Positions 16,362 through 24,253 of a DNA stretch of 53,326 nt are shown one piece after another. Under the pieces are notes generated by a model, which was given only the letters and a program-made list of their open reading frames with translations, did no database searches and was not told the origin of the DNA. The position numbers and the translations under genes are program-made. This DNA comes from Marinobacterium profundum. Its GTDB lineage: Bacteria; Pseudomonadota; Gammaproteobacteria; Pseudomonadales; Balneatricaceae. The DNA is taken from contig NZ_BCNS01000125.1 in the NCBI RefSeq assembly GCF_001528745.1, forward strand, positions 1-53,326, written 5' to 3'. The first letter of the stretch is position 1, and every line of letters starts with the position of its first letter.

Positions 16362-17503
16362 CCTAGTCGCCTTTTGGTTTCAGCTATAATCTCTTTCAGA
16401 CGGGGATATTCGTGGTTTTTCTGCTGCAGTTTCTGGAATGTATAAAGCGCCTGATCGATCCGGTCGAGATTCAAATATGTCAGGCCAAGATTAAACGCAG
16501 CTTGTTGGTCTTGAGGGTCTTGGCGTAGCGCCTCACTTAGCAAAATCTCAGCCTGATCGAACCGCTCCTGCATAAAACGCACAGCACCGAGATGGCTCCG
16601 TACAAGCGTTGCGCCCGGGTCCAACTCTAAGGCCTGTTGCAAGTTAATCACTGCCGTATTGAAGTCTTCGGACTGGATGTCCAGCAAAGCCATTTGAAAC
16701 AGGGCTCCAGTATTCTTATGTTGTGCCAGTGACAAAGCGTACTGTTTCCGCGCGGTTACGAAATCACCGGCCCGCGAGGCACGGTTACCGAGATCCAGGT
16801 AATACTGCCAGGGCTGATAAAGTGGATCATCAGTGGGCGCATATATATCGCCTTTCCCAGAGCTTGCCGTCACCTTCCCTCCACGGAGCTCACCAACGGA
16901 CATCAGGTTTGGTGCGCTGCAAGCCGCAGGATAAACTTTCACCTCTGGGCCAAAATTGCCGGCGGCGGCAAAAAACATGGTGTCGCTATGCTGAGTGATC
17001 GCCTCACAGAGGTTTTCGAATTCTTTTGTATCGCCACGAAACCCCAAGCTGAGGTTGACGAGTTTGGCGCCTTGCTCCACGACCCAGTCTATAGCCTGGA
17101 TCACCGCGTCGACGCTGGGTACGCCATATTGATCCGTCACCCTGGCGCTGATAAGCGCTGGATACTCAAATTTTTCCCCTAACAACCCCTGTATTTCAGG
17201 GTCAGCATGTAACCTGAGCGTTTGAAGAGCAACCAGGGTGCCATGACCGATGTTGTCTGCCGGATCAGTACCGGCGAAAGACTTCATCGCCACCACTAGA
17301 TTGCGCAGCTGCGGATGATCAGCTAGAACTCCCGAATCGATGATACCAATGCGAACGGCATCAGCAGAGGGAGTTGGCAATAACTGCGGTACCCCCGGAA
17401 TCAGCAGTGCATGCCCGGTTACCGGGTTATAGACCTCTTCCAGCGAGGGTGAACCTCCGAGTAAAAAGGCGTTTCGTGCGTCGCCCGAATTTTGCGCGGC
17501 CAT
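16358..17503 (-). CDS. Subtilase-like domain fused to TPR repeats; catalytic Ser motif absent
   Basis: A 381-aa protein. Residues 48-222 are an S8 subtilisin-like domain: Asp56 in IGIIDSGV, His87 in NIGHGTLVA, the LVNLSLG strand and oxyanion Asn183 in AAAGNFG. The domain then stops at KGDIYAPT: the GTSMA(T/S)P motif with the catalytic Ser is missing, and TPR repeats follow at about 235-380. So it cannot work as a normal subtilase; it may be a pseudoenzyme or need a Ser from another chain. No signal peptide, hence cytoplasmic. ATG at 17503 has a strong GGAGGAG site. Its stop lies in the dispersed repeat, so the true C-terminus could have been altered by the insertion. Confidence 0.75.
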   Translation of the reverse strand: MAAQNSGDARNAFLLGGSPSLEEVYNPVTGHALLIPGVPQLLPTPSADAVRIGIIDSGVLADHPQLRNLVVAMKSFAGTDPADNIGHGTLVALQTLRLHADPEIQGLLGEKFEYPALISARVTDQYGVPSVDAVIQAIDWVVEQGAKLVNLSLGFRGDTKEFENLCEAITQHSDTMFFAAAGNFGPEVKVYPAACSAPNLMSVGELRGGKVTASSGKGDIYAPTDDPLYQPWQYYLDLGNRASRAGDFVTARKQYALSLAQHKNTGALFQMALLDIQSEDFNTAVINLQQALELDPGATLVRSHLGAVRFMQERFDQAEILLSEALRQDPQDQQAAFNLGLTYLNLDRIDQALYTFQKLQQKNHEYPRLKEIIAETKRRLG

Positions 17504-17550
17504 AACTCCTCCTGCAAAAAATTAGCAAGACCCACTGAAAAATGTCCGTT

Positions 17551-17805
17551 TTAATCCCTTGTTATAACGGCCGGATAATTTTCACTTAAATTTATTCTCA
17601 AGTGTTCCTTTTGGGTTAGGATGTAGGTTAACAAAGTATAAATAAAAATAACTATTCCCAACATTTCGAGAAACTCTTCGCATGTATAAAATATAGAATA
17701 AAGAACCCCCTTAGTACCATGTAACTCTGCATGCCATCCCCCAAGCATTTCAAAACCAATAGCACCTAAAACAAACAACCCACCAGACACAAGAAATAAC
17801 TTCAT
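17551..17805 (-). CDS. C-terminal part of a frameshifted membrane protein
   Basis: 84 aa with two hydrophobic helices (VSGGLFVLGAIGFEMLGG and GIVIFIYTLLTYI) and the EEFLEMLG motif. Its ATG overlaps the stop of the frame at 17802-18266 by 4 bases, immediately after an A6 run on the coding strand. The two parts look like one membrane protein of about 240 aa; a one-base slip at the A-run would join PKK to MKLFLVSGG. Unusually AT-rich for this window. Confidence 0.55.
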   Translation of the reverse strand: MKLFLVSGGLFVLGAIGFEMLGGWHAELHGTKGVLYSIFYTCEEFLEMLGIVIFIYTLLTYILTQKEHLRINLSENYPAVITRD

Positions 17806-18266
17806 AATTTTTTAGGCAACACTAATAAAAATTTAAAATATGAAATTAAAAAAACAACCAAAAAAACACCGTAAGGAATAACCCATGCATAATATAACAA
17901 ACCTGAAGCCCCAAAAAAATCTCTAGTCGGAGTTCCTAAATTCTCATGAATAGATGATATTTCATCTATAGATAAGAATAAAAATATAAACGACAATACT
18001 CCCCACAAAAAATAAGGCTCATGTTTATTTCTATGAATAATAGAAATAAACAAAAGTAAGATACTGGCAAAAACCAATGCTATTGACGAGTAAAGTGTTG
18101 GAATGTTCTTTTCGGCATTAAAATCAAATAGACTAACCAAACCATAAACATGGTCATGTTCAAAGTATATTCTAGAAATTATCCCCATAACATTCGCCAT
18201 TAGTAAAAAACTAATAACAAAAACGAACAAACGTAATATTTTTTCGGGTGTTATATCAATAGTCAT
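17802..18266 (-). CDS. N-terminal part of a frameshifted membrane protein
   Basis: 154 aa with four hydrophobic helices and the motif FLFLSIDEISSIHENLG, which I recognise from a family of uncharacterised membrane proteins with an acidic IDE(A/I)..IHE sequence. ATG at 18266 (MTIDITPEK) is used; the frame upstream to 18383 has no membrane character. The frame stops at an A-rich site and continues in the next frame (17805-17551). The region 17,550-18,300 is far more AT-rich than its neighbours, suggesting recent acquisition. Confidence 0.6.
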   Translation of the reverse strand: MTIDITPEKILRLFVFVISFLLMANVMGIISRIYFEHDHVYGLVSLFDFNAEKNIPTLYSSIALVFASILLLFISIIHRNKHEPYFLWGVLSFIFLFLSIDEISSIHENLGTPTRDFFGASGLLYYAWVIPYGVFLVVFLISYFKFLLVLPKKL

Positions 18267-18454
18267 TATGTAAACCCATTTATGGCATTTTGACTGCAAA
18301 CGATTTGTATCCTGGCCTCGAGGCCAAATTGCCTGATCCAGTATTGCCTGATGAATTTTCGTCAAAAACGGGGGCAATCGCACACTGGATCTACAAACAC
18401 GGGTAGACGCCTGAAAAACACGCTACCGCCCTTCCGATAACGGAATACTGCCTC

Positions 18455-18472
18455 GCAGCCTGTCGGACTTAA
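18455..18472 (-). repeat. Dispersed palindromic repeat end, copy C
   Basis: GCAGCCTGTCGGACTTAA, the same terminus as the repeats at 4091, 16197 and 51500. It lies in the 633-base gap 18267-18899, together with the upstream element and a decayed coding stretch. Confidence 0.65.
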
Positions 18473-18536
18473 CACTGATCTACGCGGCTCGGGCATCCTG
18501 CACCACGAACCACGAACCATGACGAAAAAACAGCAG

Positions 18537-18586
18537 CAGGGAGAGACACACCCAGAGACTCCCCCTGCATTGTCTAAATGTAGATT
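18537..18586 (+). promoter_or_regulatory. Conserved upstream element, copy 2
   Basis: The block starting CAGGGAGAGACACACCCAG matches 9520-9553, followed here after 6 bases by ATGTAGATT (18578-18586). CAGGGAGAG can pair with CTCCCCCTG to form a 9-bp hairpin with one mismatch. The differences between the copies partly keep the pairing. Both copies precede plus-strand operons of the island. Confidence 0.5.
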
Positions 18587-18591
18587 AAAAA

Positions 18592-18899
18592 ATGATCAAA
18601 AATAAACCAAAACTCGAAAAACAACCCCGAGCCTGGCGGTCCACCTGCCTGACCAGGCGCTGCGCCACTGGATCAACGGCAGCGGCCAGGGCGGAAAAGG
18701 CGATGGGCAGATTGATCCCGGTATGTGGATCACCCAGGCGGTCGATCTTCTCCCGGTGCTGGTCGGCGAGGTTTTTCGAGGTGCCCTATACTCAAATGAC
18801 ACTAGCAGCCTTTCCCTCGCGACGACCGGCCAAGCCCGACAGGCAGCCAGGGAACCCAACTTGGGTTCGACTATCGATTTTTTGTATGAGGTGATCCCA
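18592..18899 (+). pseudogene. Decayed short coding stretch upstream of the caspase-like gene
   Basis: An ATG at 18592 opens MIKNKPKLEKQP in one frame. From about 18630 the coding-like sequence is in another frame: SLAVHLPDQALRHWINGSG, then DPGMWITQAVDLLPVLVGEVF, open to the caspase-like gene. The stretch after copy 1 of the upstream element (about 9605) reads SVAIGLPHGP, similar to SLAVHLPDQA. So a small gene or N-terminal module may once have followed both elements. No family recognised. Confidence 0.35.
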
Positions 18900-21593
18900 A
18901 TGCCCCCTCCCTTTTCACAACTCAACCAAGACGAATTCTCTGAACTACTGGCGCAGTTCAGCTTCACCCGGCGTATTAATATGGTGCACGTCCATCATAC
19001 CTGGCGGCCGAACCATGCTCAGTATCGGGGGCATGCCTCTATAGAAGGCATGTGGCGCCATCACACTCAGACCAATGGCTGGCGGGATATCGCGCAACAT
19101 GTGTCCATTGGTCCCGAAGGAGCCATCTGGCTGGGCCGCAACTTCAACCTGTCACCGGCGAGCGCTGCGGGGCATAACGGGTCGCTGGATAGCGGCCCTT
19201 TTATGATTGAAGTTATTGGTGATTTCGACCTCGGCCAGGATCAGCTGATGGGGTCGCAGCGATCAGCCCTGATCCATGTTATTGCAGCCGTACAAGGGCA
19301 TTTTAATTTGCCCAGCACGGCCATCATGTTTCATAACATGATGTCGACGAAGAGTTGCCCCGGGACCTCAGTCGTATTTGACGAACTGGTGGGCGAAGTC
19401 CAAGCCAAGCAGGCCAGCGCACTGCGCAATAGGCAGATGACAGAGCAGCAGCGGCGTATTGCCGAAGCCTTAACGCAACTTAACAGGGAAGTACCCGCGC
19501 CCCGTGGCGACGAATCTCTTGCCGAGCATGACCCCCAGGGTGAGTTTGAACGGGGTGGTTTTGGGTCTTCTTCCGGCCTGAGCAGCGATATAATCGACAG
19601 CCTGCGACCGCATGTCATCAACCTGCGCGGAGGGCAATTCTCAAACGACGGCAGCATGACAACCACGCCCCAGGAGGTCGATACGCTCATCGACCAGCAT
19701 CTAGAGGCGGCTCTCGCTCAGGCCCAGGCACAACAGCAGCCCCTGCGAATTATGCTGTATGCCCACGGTGGGCTGGTGGACGAGAATGCTGGCCTGATGC
19801 AAGCCTATAAGCGTCTTGCCTGGTGGAAAAAGAATCATATTTATCCGATCAGCTTTGTCTGGGAGTCCGGCCTTTTTGAAACCATTACCGATCGACTGAA
19901 AAAAGCATTGGGCCAAGGTGAGAGGGCCATCGACTTTTTTGCCCCCACCGACTTTATTATTGAGAAATCGGCTCGGGCACTGAAGGTGGACAACATCTGG
20001 CGAGGCATGAAGAGTGCGGCAGAAGCCGCCAGTGCCGATGATGGTGGTGCCTTCTACACCGCAAAAAAACTGCAGGGATTTTGTGCTCGGCACGCTAATA
20101 ACGTTGAATTGCACGCCGTGGGTCACAGCGCCGGATCCATCTTTCACGCCTATTTGCTAACTGCCTGTCAACGTCTTGGTCTGCCAGCCTTTCGCTCGCT
20201 ACAATTACTGGCCCCTGCCGCTAATATCGACCTCTTCAAGAGTCATATTGTGCCTTTGCTTGGGCACAAACACGGCGTTGACAAGCTCACCCTGTTTACC
20301 ATGACTCGCCACTATGAGAAGGCGGACCATTGCGCTCATATTTATCGAAAATCCCTGCTCTACCTGGTCTCTGCAGCCCTTGAGACACGGGTAAATACGC
20401 CAATTTCAGGTCTGGATGAATCTTTGCGTGCTGATGCCGAAACCGTTGATTTATTCGGCCTGGGGGGCCGCCCAGGGCGCGCGGATATCCACTGGGCCGT
20501 ATCCAGCACCACGGCGTCCACTTCACACGGTGGATTTGATGATGACACGGCAACCCTGGCCAGCGTGGTACGTAACATTCGGGGTTTAAGCCAAACGGAC
20601 CCTGTCGTGGATTACCCATTGAAAGATGATGGCAACGCGAAGCGAGGCGCAACAGCCGGCAACCGCTACGCCCTGTGTATTGGTATTAATCAATACTCAC
20701 GCAAACCCTTGGCTGGCTGCGTGGCAGATGCCCAGGCCTGGGGTACCTGGCTGGGGAGCCACGGCTTTGAAGTCAGCTTTCTACTGGATCAGGAAGCCAG
20801 GGCGGCTGCCATTGTGGATGGCATCGATAAATTGCTGTCGAAGGCGACGGCTGAGGATGTGGTGGTCATCCAGTTTGCCGGCCACGGTACTCAGATCGCT
20901 GATAATTCTGGCGATGAAGCGGATCAACTTGATGAGGCCTGGGTGCCGGTTGATTTTGAGTCCGGTAACTTCATTATTGATGACATGCTGGGAGACCTGT
21001 TCGATCGTCATCGTGACCGAGGCGTAGAACTCGTGCTGTTCACTGATTGCTGCCACTCCGGTACTAGCACCCGTGCCGCATTTGACGCCCAGGCACCAGA
21101 GAATCAGAGTAATAGTCGTTTTCTTGACGTCGAACCCGAGCTGCAGAGACAATTCAATCAAAAGCACGCTGCCAGAACACTCGCAACGACCCGAAATGAT
21201 GCTGTTGGCTGGGAGATTCACTATGCCGCCTGTCAGGATCACCAGTCCGCCTATGAAGAGAACGGACAGGGCAATTTCACCCGGGCCAGCCTTAACATTC
21301 TGCAGGCCATAACCGATAACCAGATGACGTACGGTATGCTGGCCGACAACATCATCAAAAGCTTCAGCAACAACCATCTGCAGACACCCAACTTCCGCGC
21401 CCGCAGTCACCGACGTGGGCAAAAGCTGTTTAGCGCCCTATCACAGCAGGGCGCCACGCCCAGCAGCCAAAGCACCCATGTGAATATCAGCCATGCCCAT
21501 ACCCCCCCAGAGTACACAGACTCGCTTGAGAGAATAGAGCGCAGACTGGATGAAATTTCCAGCCTTCTTCGCAATAGACCCAGTAACGGCTGA
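18900..21593 (+). CDS. PGRP/amidase + alpha/beta-hydrolase + caspase-like triple-domain protein
   Basis: An 897-aa protein with three enzymatic modules. (1) Residues 20-165: N-acetylmuramoyl-L-alanine amidase/PGRP fold (MVHVHHTWRP, GWRDIAQHVSIGPEGAIW, IEVIGDFD) with Zn ligands near His33, His145 and Cys153 (FHNMMSTKSCPG), the spacing seen in T7 lysozyme. (2) Residues 280-495: alpha/beta-hydrolase (IMLYAHGGLVDE; AVGHSAGS, Ser410). (3) Residues 588-800: C14 caspase/metacaspase-type domain (ALCIGINQY; His662 in FAGHGTQ; Cys718 in FTDCCHSG). A predicted coiled coil ends it (SLERIERRLDEISSLLRN). No signal peptide. ATG at 18900 is chosen for GAGGTGA 5 bases upstream; the frame is open further back. 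Cell-wall fragment sensing wired to a protease is an attractive reading. Coupled to the metallopeptidase 3 bases downstream. Confidence 0.9.
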   Translation: MPPPFSQLNQDEFSELLAQFSFTRRINMVHVHHTWRPNHAQYRGHASIEGMWRHHTQTNGWRDIAQHVSIGPEGAIWLGRNFNLSPASAAGHNGSLDSGPFMIEVIGDFDLGQDQLMGSQRSALIHVIAAVQGHFNLPSTAIMFHNMMSTKSCPGTSVVFDELVGEVQAKQASALRNRQMTEQQRRIAEALTQLNREVPAPRGDESLAEHDPQGEFERGGFGSSSGLSSDIIDSLRPHVINLRGGQFSNDGSMTTTPQEVDTLIDQHLEAALAQAQAQQQPLRIMLYAHGGLVDENAGLMQAYKRLAWWKKNHIYPISFVWESGLFETITDRLKKALGQGERAIDFFAPTDFIIEKSARALKVDNIWRGMKSAAEAASADDGGAFYTAKKLQGFCARHANNVELHAVGHSAGSIFHAYLLTACQRLGLPAFRSLQLLAPAANIDLFKSHIVPLLGHKHGVDKLTLFTMTRHYEKADHCAHIYRKSLLYLVSAALETRVNTPISGLDESLRADAETVDLFGLGGRPGRADIHWAVSSTTASTSHGGFDDDTATLASVVRNIRGLSQTDPVVDYPLKDDGNAKRGATAGNRYALCIGINQYSRKPLAGCVADAQAWGTWLGSHGFEVSFLLDQEARAAAIVDGIDKLLSKATAEDVVVIQFAGHGTQIADNSGDEADQLDEAWVPVDFESGNFIIDDMLGDLFDRHRDRGVELVLFTDCCHSGTSTRAAFDAQAPENQSNSRFLDVEPELQRQFNQKHAARTLATTRNDAVGWEIHYAACQDHQSAYEENGQGNFTRASLNILQAITDNQMTYGMLADNIIKSFSNNHLQTPNFRARSHRRGQKLFSALSQQGATPSSQSTHVNISHAHTPPEYTDSLERIERRLDEISSLLRNRPSNG

Positions 21594-21596
21594 GTA

Positions 21597-23447
21597 ATGA
21601 TGACCGAGCAGATTCGGTTTGGCGATCGCTTATTTTTACCGGTGCTAATGGCGCCCTATCGCCTTCGCGCCGATGATCCGCCGCAGCGTAAATTGTGGAT
21701 CTACGTTTTGGATCCGGCCGGTATAGGCCTGAAGAAACCGACTCAATGTGTCGATATTCCCTATGAGCCCCTGGGCGCAGAAGGTATCCGTGGCGCCGTG
21801 TTTGAAGTAGAGCACGCGCCCTTGCCGAGTTATCTTCGCAAGCATCTCGATTGGCCTGATCGGCTTATTCAGGAGTTTGAAAATAAACCCTTGCATCTCG
21901 ATGAACCCAGACTGGCCATGTCTGGGGGCATTGCGCCCTGTACGGGAACTCCCCTGTTTGCGGGTCAGATGGCGTATGCGGTATGCCAACGCGTGTACGA
22001 GTCTTTCACCGAGGCCCTCGGCCGCTCTCCAACCTGGGGCCCCTGGGCGGCGCACCGTATTCGTAACGGCGAGGCAGCCACGCTAAGAATACAACCCTTC
22101 GCACTTGAAGAGGCCAACGCCTACTATGATGCCGACAGTGGAACACTCAAATTCGGTGTCTTTGAAACAGTGCCTGACGGTTCGAGCAACCTGTTACCCG
22201 GTGGGCTCGTGATGACGACCCTGTCCCATGACATTATCGCCCATGAGGTAACCCACGCTCTGCTCGATGGTATGCGCGCCCATTTTCGGGTGAATACACA
22301 CCCTGATGTGCCAGCCTTTCATGAAGGGTTCGCCGATCTGGTGGCTCTGTTTCAGCACTTTCGGTATCCCAGCCTGGTAGAACAGGCCATTGAAGACCAC
22401 GGCGGGCTGAACTCAGACATGCTGCTGGAATTGGGCAGGGAATTCGGCGAAGCGCTGAGTGGTGTAGAAGGAAGATCCTTGCGCCACGCCATACAGCAGA
22501 CGGTTCTGCCTGGCCAGAGTGCAGACAGCCAACCACTGAGTTATACAGACGCACCCGTGAATGAACCGCACAAGCGATCTGGTGTTCTGGTCTCGGCCAT
22601 ATTCTCCGCCTATTTACAGATATACGAAGGCCGCGCGAAAGAACTGCTCCGGCTCGCCAACTTTGCCACCCATGGACAACAACAGCGCGCCTTGCCAAGC
22701 GAACTTATTTCTCTGCTGGCAAACGAGGCCACAAAAATAGCCGAGGAGTTTCTCAACGTCTGTATCAGGGCAATTGACTACTGCCCTCCCCTGGACGTGC
22801 GCTTCGGTGACTATCTGCGCGCGATCATCACTGCCGACCGGATGCTGAACAAGGAAGACGGTACCGGTATGCGCGAAGCCCTCATACGCGAGTTTCGTCG
22901 CCGAAATGTAGATTTGCGTAAAGTGCGCGATTTAAGTGAATATTCACTCGAATGGAACTCACCTTCACCGATAGACAGACCTCAGATACCGGGGCTTGCC
23001 TGGTCTCAATTGCGCTTCGCCAATGATGGTTTAACGGCGCAAAGCGTAGCAGAAGTAGAGCAGCAGGCCGGGGCACTTGGAGACTTTCTGTCCTTTCAGT
23101 TAGATCAAGGCAGCCAGCTTGTCTCTGAGCTTGGTCTCACGGGTATCAGCGGTGATTTTGGGCCTATAACCATTGAATCGCTTCGTCCGGTTGCCAGGCG
23201 TGCTCGAAACGGACGGTTACTGCACGGTATGGTCGCCGAAATTTCACAGTGCTGCAGTACCCCTGACGGCCCCGCCTGGGGTGGCTCCACCTTGGTGCTG
23301 ACGGAAGAAGGTCAAATAGAGTTCGCCATCCGTAAACGAGTCGATGATGAAGAACGCCTGTCGGCTCAGCGAAAAAACCTGAGAGATTCAGAGGGAAATC
23401 CAAACTTTTCATTCAAACATATGCATGGCTTACATGACCAGGGATAA
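21597..23447 (+). CDS. HExxH zinc metallopeptidase (M4-like gluzincin)
   Basis: A 616-aa protein. The zinc site is HDIIAHEVTHALLDGM (His216, Glu217, His220) with the third ligand Glu243 in AFHEGFADLVALF, the thermolysin (M4-like) arrangement. An upstream strand NAYYDADSGTLKFGVF also fits M4-like enzymes. No signal or propeptide is seen, so unlike secreted thermolysins it should be cytoplasmic. The C-terminal 250 aa (RRARNGRLLHGMVAEI, EGQIEFAIRKRV) is a separate unrecognised domain. Start ATG at 21597 or 21600; it begins 3 bases after the caspase-like gene. Likely a second effector or activating protease of the same system. Its stop lies in a GGATAAATGGGGTCAG repeat. Confidence 0.82.
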   Translation: MMTEQIRFGDRLFLPVLMAPYRLRADDPPQRKLWIYVLDPAGIGLKKPTQCVDIPYEPLGAEGIRGAVFEVEHAPLPSYLRKHLDWPDRLIQEFENKPLHLDEPRLAMSGGIAPCTGTPLFAGQMAYAVCQRVYESFTEALGRSPTWGPWAAHRIRNGEAATLRIQPFALEEANAYYDADSGTLKFGVFETVPDGSSNLLPGGLVMTTLSHDIIAHEVTHALLDGMRAHFRVNTHPDVPAFHEGFADLVALFQHFRYPSLVEQAIEDHGGLNSDMLLELGREFGEALSGVEGRSLRHAIQQTVLPGQSADSQPLSYTDAPVNEPHKRSGVLVSAIFSAYLQIYEGRAKELLRLANFATHGQQQRALPSELISLLANEATKIAEEFLNVCIRAIDYCPPLDVRFGDYLRAIITADRMLNKEDGTGMREALIREFRRRNVDLRKVRDLSEYSLEWNSPSPIDRPQIPGLAWSQLRFANDGLTAQSVAEVEQQAGALGDFLSFQLDQGSQLVSELGLTGISGDFGPITIESLRPVARRARNGRLLHGMVAEISQCCSTPDGPAWGGSTLVLTEEGQIEFAIRKRVDDEERLSAQRKNLRDSEGNPNFSFKHMHGLHDQG

Positions 23448-23473
23448 ATGGGGTCAGGGATAAATGGGGTCAG
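23441..23473 (+). repeat. Tandem GGGATAAATGGGGTCAG repeat
   Basis: GGGATAAATGGGGTCAG occurs twice in a row, overlapping by one base, then runs into AGTACATTTTTATT. A related GGGATAAATGGGATAG is at 24162-24177, on the other side of the sdhB fragment and VOC gene. The first copy supplies the stop codon of the metallopeptidase. Such sequences accompany short mobile repeats in gammaproteobacteria. Confidence 0.6.
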
Positions 23474-23497
23474 AGTACATTTTTATTAGGCCACCCC

Positions 23498-23716
23498 TTA
23501 TGTAGCATCACGCATCAATTCACGCCGTATCATTCCGATTGCCGCCATGGGATTCAGACAGGAACGCCGGTATGCCAGCGTTGGATCTTGCTCACGCAGG
23601 TACCACAAAGCATCCAAAACCATACGGCTACGAAATTCTTCAGGAAGTGATAACGACTGCATATAAGGAGCATCATCACATTCAGGGTTGTATCGATAGA
23701 GCCGGACTTCAAGCAT
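23498..23716 (-). pseudogene. sdhB N-terminal fragment (succinate dehydrogenase iron-sulfur subunit)
   Basis: 72 aa. The first ~55 residues match SdhB: MLEVRLYRYNPECDDAPYMQ, MVLDALWYLREQDPTLAYRRSC. The family then continues with the REGVCGSDGM 2Fe-2S cysteines, but here the sequence switches to LNPMAAIGMIRRELMRDAT and stops. All iron-sulfur ligands except the first Cys are missing, so it is not functional. It sits between mobile-type repeats, suggesting capture of a gene fragment. Confidence 0.75.
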
Positions 23717-23770
23717 AAATTCCACTACTTAACGAAACATTGCCTTCCTATCGACCCTGCCCCGAATTTG

Positions 23771-24148
23771 TTATTTTTTTCCATCGGGTCGTTCAGCAAA
23801 ATGAAGAAGAACACCCGCCGGGTCCCAGACGTGGGTTATGAGTAATCCCCATGGCTTCAGATCTGGCGGTGCCACTTTCGTGCCTTTGAAATTCTCCATT
23901 AATTTTATTCTCTCGAAATGGTCGTACCACTCCTGAGCGGAGTTAACCATAAAGTGGAGCATCAGACTGTGAGCGTAGTTATTGTGATTTTTTGGCAAGA
24001 GAAGAAATCTATAACCAAAATTCGTGTCAATTTCACAGACCTCCCCATCGTCCCAATTGACGGTGAATCCGATGCATTCATAGAACGCCTTCGACACCTC
24101 AAAATCATTCGAAGGAACAAATGGCTTGAAGTCTGTTATCTCACGCAT
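23771..24148 (-). CDS. VOC-family (glyoxalase/bleomycin-resistance fold) protein
   Basis: A 125-aa protein with the vicinal-oxygen-chelate layout: FVPSNDFEVSKAFYECIGFTVNWDDGEVCEI in the first module and LMLHFMVNSAQEWYDHF to HVWDPAGVLLHFAERP in the second. It is single-domain and so would dimerise. Some metal-ligand places appear changed, so substrate and activity cannot be named. ATG at 24148 has GGAGC upstream. Flanked on both sides by GGGATAAATGGG repeats, so it may be a mobile cassette. Confidence 0.78.
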   Translation of the reverse strand: MREITDFKPFVPSNDFEVSKAFYECIGFTVNWDDGEVCEIDTNFGYRFLLLPKNHNNYAHSLMLHFMVNSAQEWYDHFERIKLMENFKGTKVAPPDLKPWGLLITHVWDPAGVLLHFAERPDGKK

Positions 24149-24253
24149 AATTCACAGCTCCGGGATAAATGGGATAGAAGTTATACCGACTCCTTGAATC
24201 AAATAGCGTTCCCAGCGGGAAGAATATTTTTGTAGTCTGGTCCTGTCGTGGAA

